Positions 47,473 to 58,474 of a stretch of DNA of 64,000 bases are shown here, in pieces. Source of the DNA: Bacteroidota bacterium (GTDB lineage: Bacteria; Bacteroidota; Bacteroidia; AKYH767-A; OLB10). The translations under genes were made by a program, and so were the position numbers. Below the pieces are notes generated by a model. The model saw only the letters and a program-made list of their open reading frames with translations, was not told the origin of the DNA and did no database searches. Location: NCBI GenBank assembly GCA_016714535.1, contig JADKDR010000018.1, positions 1 to 64,000 of the forward strand, in the 5' to 3' direction. The first letter of the stretch is position 1; each line of letters begins with the position of its first letter.

Positions 47473-48195
47473 ATGCATTTGGAAATTTGTTGTTACAATT
47501 TTGTATCGGTTCGTATTGCCCATCAGCAGGCAGTAGATGCTATTGAACTTTGCAGCAATCCTGCCGAAGGCGGATGCACGCCATCACTTGCATTGATTGA
47601 GAAGACGGTAGAGCATACCAAAATACCGTTAGGAGTGATGGTAAGACCACGAGGTGGTAATTTTGTTTACGATGCCAACGATAAAGTGATAATGCTGCGC
47701 GATATTGAACACATAAAAAAAACAGGAGCCCGATTTATTGTAGCAGGTGCTTTAACGCACGAAAATGAAATTGACATTGAATTTACCAAACGCCTTGTTG
47801 AAACCAGTTACCCATTGATGTTTCGGTTTCATCGTGCCATTGATGTTGTTCCAAATTACTTGCGAAGCATGAGTATGTTGATAGAAAGTGGAGTGACCAG
47901 CGTGCTTACAAGTGGAGGCGAACAAAATGCAATACTTGGTTTAACAAATTTGAAAGAGGCCAAGCACTACTTTGGCCATAGCATGCAACTGGTAGTGGCA
48001 GGAGGTGTACGCAGCAACAATGCCTTAACCTTTTTACAAGCAGGTATGCATTACCTGCATAGTGGCGCAGGTACAGTAAGCCTAAGTGATTCAAGTAAGT
48101 TGAGGTTTAACTCCATGGTGAGTGAGAATAGCAATCAATACACGCTATGTGATGGAGAAGAGATAAGGGCAATAAAAGATTTGCTTATTCAATAA
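47473..48195 (+). CDS. cutC: CutC family protein (copper homeostasis)
   Basis: A 240-aa TIM-barrel protein: EICCYNFVSVRIAHQQAVDAI, ELCSNPAEGGCTPSLALIE, VMVRPRGGNFVYD, FRFHRAIDVV, VTSVLTSGGEQNAI, LVVAGGVRSNNAL and LHSGAG near the end. CutC has been linked to copper tolerance, although the direct role in copper binding is debated. It lies 10 nt downstream of the flippase, possibly co-transcribed, and is followed by a hairpin terminator. Confidence 0.93.
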   Translation: MHLEICCYNFVSVRIAHQQAVDAIELCSNPAEGGCTPSLALIEKTVEHTKIPLGVMVRPRGGNFVYDANDKVIMLRDIEHIKKTGARFIVAGALTHENEIDIEFTKRLVETSYPLMFRFHRAIDVVPNYLRSMSMLIESGVTSVLTSGGEQNAILGLTNLKEAKHYFGHSMQLVVAGGVRSNNALTFLQAGMHYLHSGAGTVSLSDSSKLRFNSMVSENSNQYTLCDGEEIRAIKDLLIQ

Positions 48196-48330
48196 TTGTT
48201 CGGATAAAGCTTTGCATGTATTTTCGTAACCCTGATGATGTGGATATTGTAAGTCAATATAATAATTAGAAATTTTGAATTTGTGGAAGCTAAGAGCGTA
48301 ATTTTTTGGCTCCACATAATAGGAATAAAA

Positions 48331-48362
48331 AAATCCCAACCGCTTATAACGATTGGGATTTA
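48331..48362. terminator. Hairpin terminator between cutC and the TonB receptor
   Basis: AAATCCCAA and TTGGGATTT form a 9-bp stem around a 13-base loop, flanked by A and T runs, between two convergent genes. Likely bidirectional. Confidence 0.7.
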
Positions 48363-48381
48363 GTATCAAAGAAACTATCAT

Positions 48382-51156
48382 TTAAAAATTAAAACCAAGA
48401 CGTGCATATATTCTGCGGCCGTTCATTCCCATTTGTACTGCATCAAAAGGACCTGCCGATTCATTGTTGAAAGCCCACCAACGCGCTGCACTTACTGCGC
48501 CAAGATCAGGATGTACATTCATGAAATTGTCAACTCCTAAAATCAGGTTGGCACCTTTAATAAATTTATACGAAAGAAATAAATCGGGTACCAATTTGGC
48601 ACCGTATACATATTTGTCGTCAACATATACTGTTTCATCAGCATCTGTAGGAACTTGTGGGTTAATACCAAGGCCATCTTCACCGTAACCAAGTGTGGTA
48701 ATTTCACCAAAATAATTTAGGCGGATACCGGCACTCACTTTTTTATATCCATACTCAAGCGAAAAATTAAATTTAACAGGAGGAGCAGAAGCAAGTATAA
48801 AAGATTGCTCGCGCTCGCTTAAGAATGTTGAGCGATGTTCTTTCGTATCATTCAACCGTTCGGGTACATTAATCTGATCGATGGTCATTTTTTGAACATT
48901 ACCTGCAAACGTAGTGCGCAGGGTATGAATATCGGTAACCCACTTATAGTCGATAATAAAATCGAGTCCGGTGTTTGTTGTATTTACAGCGTTGGCAAAA
49001 AATTGTGCAAGACTAACTTTAGCATCATTCATAATAGAGGTAAGTTCAGGGTTAAGTGTTGTATCCGAAGCATCAAATTGTCCTGATAATACAACACGGT
49101 CTTTTATTTTTACCATATATCCATCAACAGTAATATTCAGATTTTTAATAGGACTAAAGGTAAACCCACCACTCACGTTGGTACTTAGCTCCTGCGTTAG
49201 TTCTGGTATACCTGCAGCTTTTGCAATTTTGCTATAGTTGGGTGCAATTTTTACTTCGGCTATCTGACCACCCTGCACGGTAGTAAAGGTAGAGCTGAAA
49301 TTAATTTGCTGTAAGGATGGTGCGCGGAAACCATTGCTTGCTGACGCACGCAACGTGAAGTTGTCTGTAAACTTATAGCGGGTACTAAGTTTTCCGCCAA
49401 GTGCTAGACCAAAGTCGCTATAGTTTTCTAATCGAATGGCACCAGTTACAAGAAATTTTTTGGTGATGTCTAATTCTGCATCTACGTAAGCACCAATAGT
49501 GCTGCGGCTTGCATTTACTTCATCCGAAGGCTGATAGCCCGGAAAGCCTTGTGCACCTGTCGCTTTGTCGGGATTATAGTTTTTGTATGAGGCTTCTTCG
49601 CCAGCATACAGATTGTATTGCTCTAACCTGAACTCGGCACCTGCTGCAAGACCAAAACCTTGTAACACGCCTGCTATCTCTTTATTAAAATTCAGATTGG
49701 TAGTATTTTGCAGGAAGTTAAATCCACCATCATCAAAACTTGTTTGAGCAGCGCCCAGCGATGCATTAAAAGTCTTTTCACCATAGAAATGGAAATCGTT
49801 ACGGCCTGTGTTATTGCTGATATCCCAATTCCACCCTTTACCAACTATACCGCGCGCTCCAGCTGCAAATGACAGATCAGTTATTTTACTTTGAATAAGC
49901 GGGTTAAAATAAATTTCGCTATCACCTGCTATTTGCATAATTTCTTCTACAAAAATCAAGTTACCATTAGCATCAGTAGGGAATCGTTCGGGGCGCGCAC
50001 TCCAGTTACGAGTAAAGGCGTAGGCCTCCGAATTTTTTGCATTATAACCACCAAATAAATAAACGGTTGTTTTGGTATTCTTTATTGGAAGTTCGCTGTT
50101 TATCATTGCACCAATGGCATTGAGCGACCCTTCGCCATTTGCTCTGCGATAAATGTTTAAGGGTAATACATCTTTATCGGTTTCAAATTTGGCGGTATCG
50201 CCCAGGTTTTGACGATATGTTTTTTTGCTATTGATGTAACTTAAAGAAAAATTGACAAGGCCTCCGCTTTTTCCAACAGGCACCCCATAATTTCCATTAA
50301 ATGAAACCGCATTTCCATCGGCCTTATTTTCGTACACATATTCTTTGTACTCTGGTTTAAAGGCCGGATTAAATTTATCATCGTAATAAAAACCATAACC
50401 TACATCGCCACTAAATTCTTTTACGTTCTTTTTCAAAATAATATTAATTACTCCTGCTATGGCATCCGACCCATATTGTGCGGCCGCACCATCACGTAAT
50501 ATTTCTACACGGTCAATGCTGCTAATTGGAATGGCATTCATATCTGTACCTGAGTTTCCTCTGCCACGTGTACCAAACACACTTACAAAAGCAGTTTGGT
50601 GTCTGCGTTTACCATTTATTAAAACAAGCGTTTGGTCGGGGCCTAAGCCACGAAGGGTTGCAAGGTCAATATGATCGGCACCATCCGAACCACTTTGTTT
50701 ATTATAGTTGAGCGATGGGGCAGCATTGTTCAGAAGCGAGGTAAGATCCATACGGCCTGTTGGTAAACTAACAGCACTAACATTTATTATATCTACCGGT
50801 ACCGGAGTTTCGGTCTTAATACGACCGGGCCTGCGGCTACCAACTATAACTACATCGCCAATTAGTTTGCTTTCGGTTGCTAGTGCTACAAGTATGGTAC
50901 TGCGGTTATTTACCGGTATGGTTTGCGTTTGATAGCCCAGAAAACGCACTTCCAGCAAGTCGGTACCATTACAAGTTACTTTTGCCGTGCCGCTTACATC
51001 TGTTGCCGCACCATTGGTAGTGCCTTTTACCATGACCGTTACTCCCGGCATAGGTTGCCGGTTTGTAGCATCATTAACTACTACTGTTACAACCGATTGT
51101 GCATACAATACAATAGATGTAATGCATGCGAATAGCATTAGGATAATTTTCTTCAT
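48382..51156 (-). CDS. TonB-dependent outer-membrane receptor
   Basis: A 924-aa receptor. A signal peptide (ILMLFACITSIVLYAQ) is followed by a carboxypeptidase-regulatory-like domain (DATNRQPMPGVTVMVKGTTN, to residue 95). The plug domain has TLRGLGPDQTLVLINGKRRH and VEILRDGAAAQYGSDAIAGV, followed by a 22-strand-type barrel ending GRRIYARLGFNF. Such receptors import scarce substrates across the outer membrane with energy from TonB. There is no SusD-like partner, so it is not a glycan-utilisation pair; the ligand is unknown. Intact. Confidence 0.94.
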   Translation of the reverse strand: MKKIILMLFACITSIVLYAQSVVTVVVNDATNRQPMPGVTVMVKGTTNGAATDVSGTAKVTCNGTDLLEVRFLGYQTQTIPVNNRSTILVALATESKLIGDVVIVGSRRPGRIKTETPVPVDIINVSAVSLPTGRMDLTSLLNNAAPSLNYNKQSGSDGADHIDLATLRGLGPDQTLVLINGKRRHQTAFVSVFGTRGRGNSGTDMNAIPISSIDRVEILRDGAAAQYGSDAIAGVINIILKKNVKEFSGDVGYGFYYDDKFNPAFKPEYKEYVYENKADGNAVSFNGNYGVPVGKSGGLVNFSLSYINSKKTYRQNLGDTAKFETDKDVLPLNIYRRANGEGSLNAIGAMINSELPIKNTKTTVYLFGGYNAKNSEAYAFTRNWSARPERFPTDANGNLIFVEEIMQIAGDSEIYFNPLIQSKITDLSFAAGARGIVGKGWNWDISNNTGRNDFHFYGEKTFNASLGAAQTSFDDGGFNFLQNTTNLNFNKEIAGVLQGFGLAAGAEFRLEQYNLYAGEEASYKNYNPDKATGAQGFPGYQPSDEVNASRSTIGAYVDAELDITKKFLVTGAIRLENYSDFGLALGGKLSTRYKFTDNFTLRASASNGFRAPSLQQINFSSTFTTVQGGQIAEVKIAPNYSKIAKAAGIPELTQELSTNVSGGFTFSPIKNLNITVDGYMVKIKDRVVLSGQFDASDTTLNPELTSIMNDAKVSLAQFFANAVNTTNTGLDFIIDYKWVTDIHTLRTTFAGNVQKMTIDQINVPERLNDTKEHRSTFLSEREQSFILASAPPVKFNFSLEYGYKKVSAGIRLNYFGEITTLGYGEDGLGINPQVPTDADETVYVDDKYVYGAKLVPDLFLSYKFIKGANLILGVDNFMNVHPDLGAVSAARWWAFNNESAGPFDAVQMGMNGRRIYARLGFNF

Positions 51157-51532
51157 AATTTATTTTTTTAGTGTAGATAGGGCAACAAACTTATTAATAT
51201 AATAAGAATGCACAACTCCATTGGGCAATTAGTTTAAACAAAACGTGGTTGATAATTTTAAGCTGGTTAATTCTGATGGGCAATGATTTGTGATAATGGG
51301 GTAAGTAGTCTTGCTTTTAGAATTTAAATAATGTTATAAAAAGAAATGGTGGCAGGTAGAATTGTATAGATTGATAATAAAATTATTAATCGTGAAATAG
51401 CAAGGCTTGCTCATTAGCGACTAGGTTGAATTAGCTTCCGATATAGGTGCAATATTTTTTTATGTAATTGTTTTTGGCAACAGGGTAAGATCTGCTGCTT
51501 TAATGCCATTATTGAGAAGTTGAATAGTTTTC
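51157..51532. other. Intergenic stretch between the TonB receptor and the T9SS cargo array
   Basis: About 375 AT-rich bases without a recognisable gene. The minus-strand array ends at 51533, and no clear terminator is seen after it. The region probably carries the TonB receptor promoter. Confidence 0.4.
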
Positions 51533-52269
51533 TTAATTATCCATCACTACAAATTTTCTGCTCACGGTTTTGCCATTGTTTTCAATTCTAAGTAAATAAA
51601 TACCCTTTGCAATGTTCCTCAAACTTATACTTTGCTCATTACTCCAAGACGGTAAATTTTGCTGATGCACAACTTTTCCATTTACATCAATTACTTTGAG
51701 CAAATAAGAAGTTGCAATTGCTTTATAACCAATATTAAAACTTCCATAGTTAGGATTTGGATAAATTTAAAACTTGTCATCATCTAGAGAATATTGATTA
51801 TAACTAGTGGCGCAACCACAGCCTAATGTGGTATCGCAGCCTAAATAATAATTGGGGTGGTTTACGTTACCTCGATACGACCAACATGGCAATTGCCTGT
51901 TTGTGCAAAATATCCTTGCACAGTGTATGTTACACTATCCTGCGCTGCCATAATCAAGGTATCAGGCAAGGGGTTTGGTAGCCAGACTGTAAAATTGGGA
52001 GGCAAGGAGTCGCTGACAACCACCAACTGCGTACTACCATTATTGGATGTAACAGTAATGGTATATGTTATAGTATCATACGCATTAATACTTGTTACAT
52101 CAGCCGTTTTAGTAATAGTAAAGCAATCGGTGCAATTATTAGTACCGTTATAAAAAAAGTAGCCACCTCCACTTTCTTCAAAAACGTAGTCGCCACAGGG
52201 CGTATGGGCATGTATGGCTACATGTATAATAATTTTTAAAAGCAATAATATTAAAATGCACTTGCTCAT
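51533..52269 (-). pseudogene. Chimeric remnant: family B N-terminus joined to family A C-terminus
   Basis: From 52269 to about 51880 it reads as the start of a family B beta-helix protein: a signal-like MSKCILILLLLKIIIHVAI, then THTPCGDYVFEESGGGYF, the DUF11-like segment and GYFAQTGNC. It then switches abruptly and in another frame into the end of a family A protein (NHPNYYLGCDTTLGCGCATSY), followed by an in-frame TAA before IYPNPNYGSFNIG. The T9SS tail is complete to VSRKFVVMDN at 51533. Family B segments between these points are missing. The head is almost identical to 56499-56816 of the intact B copy. It looks like a recombination product between A and B genes and cannot make a full protein of either kind. 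It starts 5 nt after the A1 stop. Confidence 0.85.
51889..52206 (-). repeat. Direct repeat, copy 1 (family B N-terminal region)
   Basis: 318 bases nearly identical to 56499-56816; by my manual alignment about ten differences, clustered in the half nearest the gene start. It encodes the same segment in both (CGDYVFEESGGG to YFAQTGNC). Confidence 0.9.
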
Positions 52270-52274
52270 TTATT

Positions 52275-53751
52275 TTAATAATCCATTACAATCATTTTCC
52301 TACTCACATACTCGCTTCCGTTTTCTATCCTAACAACATATACACCCTTAGTTAACAAGCACTTTATAGATTGCTCATTGCTCCAAGGCGGCAAAGTTTG
52401 TGTGTAAAATGGTTTTACCATTTACATCTATTACACTTAGCTTGCTTGTTGTGGCAATTGCTTTGTAGCCAATATTAAAATTACCATTATTTGGATTGGG
52501 GTAAATATTAAATTTACTTTCATCCATTGTATATTGATTGTAGGCTGTGGCGCAGCCACAGCCTAAGGTAGTGTCGCACCCCAAATAATAATTGGGGTGG
52601 TTGGGCACAGCGCGGAGGTGCAAATAATTTATTAAATCAATGGAGTGTTGCTGTACATCGCAAGCAAGGCCTGCACTATCTGGATTATTAATAACATGTA
52701 AATGTTGAGTACTGCTACCGGTAGTAATATATATTTTGCCGTTAGCAGCAAGATACATATTCCAAAATGTTGTGGCACAACACCAAGGATGCGGAGAGTA
52801 AAACCCATCGTAGGTTGCTACTGTATCTATTATTAATGTTTGAGTATCAATTTGGAAAACATTCACCGCATCTGTTGTATAAATAAAATTCGCTGTAGAT
52901 GAAAAGCAATGTCCAAAAAGATAAGCCCCCGCAGTTACTGGAATTTCAATTGTATTGCTAAATAATCCTGTACATCTATTAAAGTCACAAATAATAATGG
53001 AACTGTTCTTAGTTACAATGTCGTCATATGTAGCTGTAACAAATTTTTTTCCATCCTTGGAAAAGGCAGCCTGCGTAACATTACCATTTGGCCATGAACT
53101 AAAATTTAATTTCTGAGCGAAAATTGTATCAACTCCTTGAGGTGTATGTAATAATGTAAAAGCAATATCACTACTATCCTTCATTATTATTACCCACCAA
53201 TCGCGGCCATTTGAATGTTTACATGCTGCAATACCCCAACTTAAAGTATCTTGCAGTATTGTATCATTTTTGATAATTACTTTACCTAAACCATTGTTAA
53301 AAGTTAAATCAATTATACTCTGATAAAGTACGTTTGAGGGAAAGTCAGGATCATTTTCCGTTTGGTGGTAAAGTATGTATTTTTGAGCATTGTCTGGAAA
53401 AGGCAGTAGAATGTTACCATAACTTATTACTAATCCATCCGGCCAGCTATTTACAAAATACCCCGGATTCAAACCGCTTCCATTATCCATTGTATCATTA
53501 TTTGCATTAGCTATCCAAACACCGTTACTACTCATTAGCATGTTTCCGGCACTGTCGCTTATTGTGGCTTGTGTGCCTTGAAATTTCATTTTCCTAAATT
53601 CATCAATTATTGAAAAATTATTAGTATCAATTAAGGCCCTACCGTTTAAAAAATTTGGAAATGGATTGTAACCCAATAACCAATTTCGATTTAAGCCTTG
53701 TGCTAAATTTATATTTGGAATTAGTATTAATAAAACAATTAAATTTCTCAT
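52275..53751 (-). CDS. Array copy A1: secreted propeller-like protein with T9SS sorting domain; one-base frameshift near the end
   Basis: Signal peptide (RNLIVLLILIPNINLAQ), then the family A body: LNRNWLLGYNPF, AGNMLMSSNGVWIANANNDTM, LSWGIAACKHSNGRDWWVI, KFVTATYDDI, NFIYTTDAVNVFQIDTQTL, YLAANGKIYITTGS and RAVPNHPNYYLGCDTTLG, suggesting repeated propeller blades. The C-terminal type A T9SS domain begins FNIYPNPNNGNF. The A4 run at 52406-52409 has one base more than the matching A3 in copy A2. Removing it continues the frame as IYTQTLPPWSNEQ to VSRKMIVMDY at 52275, giving 491 aa, very close to intact A3 (490). It overlaps the B2 stop by 4 nt. Exported through the T9SS, function unknown. Confidence 0.85.
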
Positions 53752-56700
53752 CGAATCAAAATTATTTTACCATTATACAGCATACCATTTTTTAATCCTA
53801 TATTAATAAAAAACGTTCCTTGGTTAATATGCTCCAAAGAAATTTTTGCCTCACCATTATTTAGTTTACAATTTGTTATCAATACCAATTTCCCTATCAC
53901 ATCCTTAATTTCAAGGCTTATAGCTTCATCAGTTTTTAAATTGGTATGTATGGTTATTTGATCCTTAGCAGGATTTGGTAAAATGTGAATTCCACAGTTC
54001 TCAAATGATGTGCTTTTTATTTTATATATGCCATTTGCTGCGCATATTGTAGCATCATCATATAATAATGAGTCTCCATTAAGCGATAAATAGGAACGTG
54101 CTTGATAAACAGCTTCGCCTCCAATATATGGACACATGCTTGCAATTTCTTGCAAACTGCCTTGCCAATTTTGTAAAACATCTATTCCATTTTGTTTTAA
54201 ATCAATTTGTATTTCATTCAGTATTTTTTGATTTTGAATTGGGATTTCTATTGATATAACTGATGCAGTATTAGTAATAGCACCGTTGTAATCTGTTTGA
54301 ACCTTTTGCTTTTGAGTTTCAATTAAATTATTTTTTAAAGCATAAAGCAAGTTGATTTCGTTTATGTAGTAAAGCCTATTTGACAAAAGATTTTGATATG
54401 AATTTATTGAATAATTGTTTTCAAGAAAATGAATACTATCACAAAACAATTCAATTAAACTATCGGCATTAGCGTAAGCAATTTTATCAGTTTCTGTAAA
54501 TTCCTCTCCAGCAGCAAATGCTACCTTGCTATTATAAATTTTGCCGATTGCCTCTGTGGTATTTTCGGCCATAAATTCTTCATAAGATGAGTTTGAATTG
54601 GATGCTATACTATCCTTTGAAAGTTCTCCAAACAAATTCTGTTTGGCAATTACTTTGGATGGCTCAATAAAATCTACAGTTAATGCACTATCATTTATTA
54701 TAGCTAAACGCAATTCATCTGAAGTAGGAATATCCTCATCGATTTCATTGCATACAGTAGAACTTGCACAACCATATTCAGAACCTGTCAATACTAATTT
54801 AAACCATCCCACATTATTCGGATTAACAATAGGAGTTTGAGGTAAATATATTCCAGGCGAATTTTGATTGACTGTAAATAATGACAGCGCCAAATCAGTA
54901 AATGAATTGGCATTATAATTCACCGCATCCCAATTACCATTCACTACTAAGTTTTTTGCATTCCATGTATTACCTGCATGTGCTTGTGTATCTATTACAG
55001 CTACACTATTTAATCGCAGTGCATTAAAGTGATGCCACATTGCATTGCCTTTAAATTTGGCACCCAGACAAATGCCACCAAAGAAAAAACCAAAGCCCGT
55101 ACTATCCACATTGTTGCAATACACATTTGTATTGTAGCTAATGCTTGTGCCTATGCCGGTAATTAATGTATCGGTTACGGTATGGCTGCTAACATGGTTG
55201 CAGCTAACATTGGCACTGCGGCTGGCGGTATTCATTATGCCATACATGGTTGCGTTGCTTTGTGTTTTTCAACCTAACGGTATTGCCTGTTATGTTGGCT
55301 GCTTGTGTGTAGTTGCAATATATGCCGTACAGCCCATTAGTTATGGTAATAGTATTTTCTATAATTTGGTGATTGCTTGTTACTTGTATAAAATCTTCTA
55401 ACGCAATACCGGCACTATTAGCGGCATTGGCGTTAATGGTAATACGGTTATTGTTTGCTTTTACTAATGAGGCACCGCTGTTAGCAATAAAATTAATGGC
55501 ACGGTAGGTAGCATTAATTTCACAATCTGTAATGTGGCAATGCTTTAGTTTGTCGCATTGCAATATATATGCCCCGGTGATTACACTATCTATTCGCAAG
55601 CTGGTAATTGTGCTATTAGCCAAGCGGGTATAAATACCTCGTTTGCAATTAGTAATGGTAAAGCCTCCATTGTTTATTGGTTGGGCATTGAGGCTGGCAG
55701 TTACTTTGTAATTGCCCAATACTACCATGGCACTACCATCGTAATTGTTAGCATAAAATGCATCTGGTTTAATTTTAGTAAAAGTACTATTCTTGCATAC
55801 AAGGTCACTTCTGTAAGCTGCAATACCTATGTTCATATTAAAAAAACTATTGTGTGCATAGTTATTGTCGCCTATAGTGCTTACCATGTCTTGTATATCT
55901 ATACCTGCAAGTGGTACAGCACCATGTAATGGTTGGCCTATGTAGTCCGGTTTAAATGAAGGGCTAACCATCCCAAACTTACAACCTATCACACGTAGGT
56001 AATTATTATGTTTGGCAATACTGTCAAAAGAAGCAGGTACATATATGCTTCTCACATTATCATAAAAGAAAGTATTCTCACATTGCACCATGCAAAATTC
56101 AGACATAACGATGGCACCATTAGCATCGCGCATCACAGTGCCGTTTTCTGTAGTTATGCTGGTATTGTCTAATAAGTAAATCCCAGACCACATACTGTCG
56201 CAAGCTTGTATAGTAGTGTTGGATATATTCAAGCTATTGCCCACATCAATTATTATTTGTCCACCGGCACTCACATAAATGTTGCAGTTATCAAAGGTAG
56301 CGCTGTTGTCTATTATTAAAGTACCATTAATATAAAGAGATGAATTAATAAAGTAATTTGACGGGAGGCTGCTGCTAACGCTTTGATTTTCGATAGTAAA
56401 TGTGGTGTCAGTCATACATGTGGGATTAACTTCAACACATACACTATCATTTAGGATTACATAACCATTAGTAATACTTGCTAAATTATATGTATTGGGG
56501 CAATTGCCTGTTTGTGCAAAATATCCTTGCACAGTGTATGTTACACTATCCTGCGCTGCCATAATCAAGGTATCAGGCAAGGGGTTTGGTAGCCAGACTG
56601 TAAAATTGGGAGGCAAGGAGTCGCTAACAACCACCAACTGCGTACTACCATTATTGGATGTGACGGTAATAGTATATGTTATAGTATCATACGCATTTAT

Positions 56701-56964
56701 ACTTGTTGCATCAGCCGTTTTAGTAATAGTAAAGCAATCGGTGCAGTTATTAGTACCGTTATAAAAAAAATAGCCACCTCCGCTTTCTTCAAAAACGTAG
56801 TCGCCACAGGGCGTATGTGTATGTAAAGTAACGCGTATGCGGTTGTTGGTGGGTGCTGTTGGGCTTGTGACTGTTTTTTTTGACATTGATTTATGAAACT
56901 GCATATCGGCCGCATCTAAACAATAGATATTAAAAAGTAAAATTATTAGAATATGCCATTTCAT
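53748..56964 (-). CDS. Array copy B2: secreted beta-helix protein with T9SS sorting domain; one-base frameshift
   Basis: About 1071 aa if one extra base in the short T run at 55259-55261 is removed; without that the frame breaks between VRLKNT and NATMYGIMNT. In order: signal peptide, CGDYVFEESGGG, a DUF11-like Ig fold (INAYDTITYTITVTSNNGST), then a long right-handed parallel beta-helix of PbH1-type repeats (ITNCKRGIYTRLANSTITSL, IENTITITNGLYGIYCN, VSCNHVSSHTVTDT). After the VIDTQAHAGNTWN motif, a helical stretch leads to ASMCPYIGGEAVYQARSYL and a T9SS tail (ILPNPAKDQITIH). Beta-helix repeats bind or cut polysaccharides in many secreted proteins; no catalytic signature is recognised here. It starts 5 nt after the A2 stop. 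Confidence 0.85.
56499..56816 (-). repeat. Direct repeat, copy 2 (family B N-terminal region)
   Basis: Partner of 51889-52206, inside copy B2. About ten differences in 318 bases by manual alignment. Confidence 0.9.
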
Positions 56965-56985
56965 AGTCTCAATTATCTATTACCA

Positions 56986-57308
56986 ACATTTTCCTACTCA
57001 CATACTCGCTTCCGTTTTCTATCCTAACAACATATACACCCTTAGTTAACAAGCACTTTATAGATTGCTCATTGCTCCATGGGGGTAATGTTTGTGTGTA
57101 AATGGTTTTACCATTTACATCTATTACACTTAGCTTGCTTGTTGTGGCAATTGCTTTATAACCAATACTAAAAACTCCATTATTTGGGTTGGGGTAAATA
57201 TTAAATTTACTATCATCCATTGCATATTGATTGTAACTGGTAGCGCAGCCACAGCCGAGTGTTGTATCGCACCCCAAATAATAATTGGGATGATTTGGTA
57301 CAGCGCGG
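56986..57308 (-). repeat. Direct repeat with 52291-52626 (family A C-terminal region)
   Basis: The T9SS tail and last propeller segment of A2 and A1 are highly similar at the DNA level. About the first 90 bases (coding SIKCLLTKGVYVVRIENGSE) are almost identical. A third, more diverged copy is at 51541-51860. Confidence 0.8.
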
Positions 57309-58404
57309 AAATTCCAAATATTTAAGAATATAGAATGTTGTTGCACATCGCACCCAAGCCCTGCACTATCTGGGTAATTCATCTCATGCAAGTGCTGCAC
57401 ACCATTGCCACTTGTTATATATATTTTGCCGTTGGCTGCGAGGTACATGTTAAAAAAAGTGGTGGCAGCACTTTGCAATGGAAAAGAAAAACCATCGTAC
57501 CAAGCAACAGTATCAACTTGTAATGTTGTAGTGCTAACTTGAAATATATTTTGCGAACTGCAAGCATAAGCATAATTACCACTTGCCGAAAATGCTAAAC
57601 CCCATAAATACAAATTTTTGGACAGGAGAACAACTTGTGTATTTGAAAACATACCTGTACAGCGATTGAAATTACTTATTACCAAAGAACATTTTTTTGA
57701 AATTGGATTGTCATAAGTTGACAGCATAATTTGTTTGCCATCCCTACTAAAAGTAAGCTGGTTTATATTTTCCAAATGATACGGTGAGTAATTTAAAGAT
57801 TGATAACTAATATTGGAAATGCCAGAATCTGTAAAAAGAACCGTAATAATTTTATCATCATTATCCTTTTTGGCTACAATCCACCAATCACGCCCATTTG
57901 CATGCCTACAAGCTGCAATGCCCCAACTTAATGTGTCTTGAAATGCGATTTGATTTTTTTTTATTACACCACCCAATCCATTTGCCAAAGTCATGTCAAT
58001 TAAAGAATAAAATAATTCTCTTGTCATGTATGTGTTGCCACTAACAGTATCTGTATGATGAAACAAAATATATTTATTTGTATCATTTGGATAAGGAAGA
58101 AAAATATTTGCGTAAGTATTTAACAATCCATTAGGCCATGAATTTACATTACTACCCGGATTCAACCCAGCCCCATTCAACATGGTATCGTTATTTGCAT
58201 TGGCTATCCACACACCGTTGCTGCTCATAAGAAAATTTCCTTGGTCATCACTTATGGTGGCTTGGGTGCCGGCAAAGTCATCATTTGCGAAATTCCAAAT
58301 TATAGTTGAATAAGTATTTGATCAATTAGCATTCGCGCTTTATGCGCAATTGTACGGCCATGAATCCTAACAACCACGTATGATTATAACCCTGCGCAAA
58401 ATAA

Positions 58405-58426
58405 CATGCTGCATGTGTGCAGCATG
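58405..58426. repeat. Perfect 9-bp inverted repeat (palindrome with 4-base loop)
   Basis: CATGCTGCA-TGTG-TGCAGCATG. It lies in what should be the signal-peptide coding part of copy A2, where the reading frame is disrupted. It lacks a T run on the correct side to be a convincing terminator. Confidence 0.6.
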
Positions 58427-58474
58427 GTTAAAAACAAAATATTTTATAAACTTTTTCATTGTCTTATAGATAGT

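Larger units (their letters stand above)
56969..58459 (-). pseudogene. Array copy A2: propeller-like T9SS protein with broken 5' end
   Basis: The uninterrupted part (58228-56969, 419 aa from MSSNGVWIANANNDTM) matches A1 and A3 through LSWGIAACRHANGRDWWIV, YLAANGKIYITSGNG, RAVPNHPNYYLGCDTTLG and a full T9SS tail (FNIYPNPNNGVFSIG to MLVIDN). Upstream, family sequence continues in shifted frames: FANDDFAGTQATISDDQGN directly before it, KARMLID, NHTWLLGF, and a start MKKFIKYFVF at 58459. At least two or three indels are needed, including one T after ATTGA near 58322, and a perfect palindrome lies in the signal-peptide region. It may be a dying copy or contain consensus errors. It follows the B3 stop by 15 nt. 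Confidence 0.75.

Noticed and set aside
51857..52153. Plus-strand frame of about 98 codons, repeated at 56495-56764
   Set aside because: Both copies are antisense to the near-identical family B N-terminal repeat. The recurrence is explained by the repeat and not by a separate gene.
58405..58426. Palindrome considered as a transcription terminator between B3 and A2
   Set aside because: It lies downstream of the A2 start, inside its signal-peptide region, and is not followed by a T run on the minus strand.
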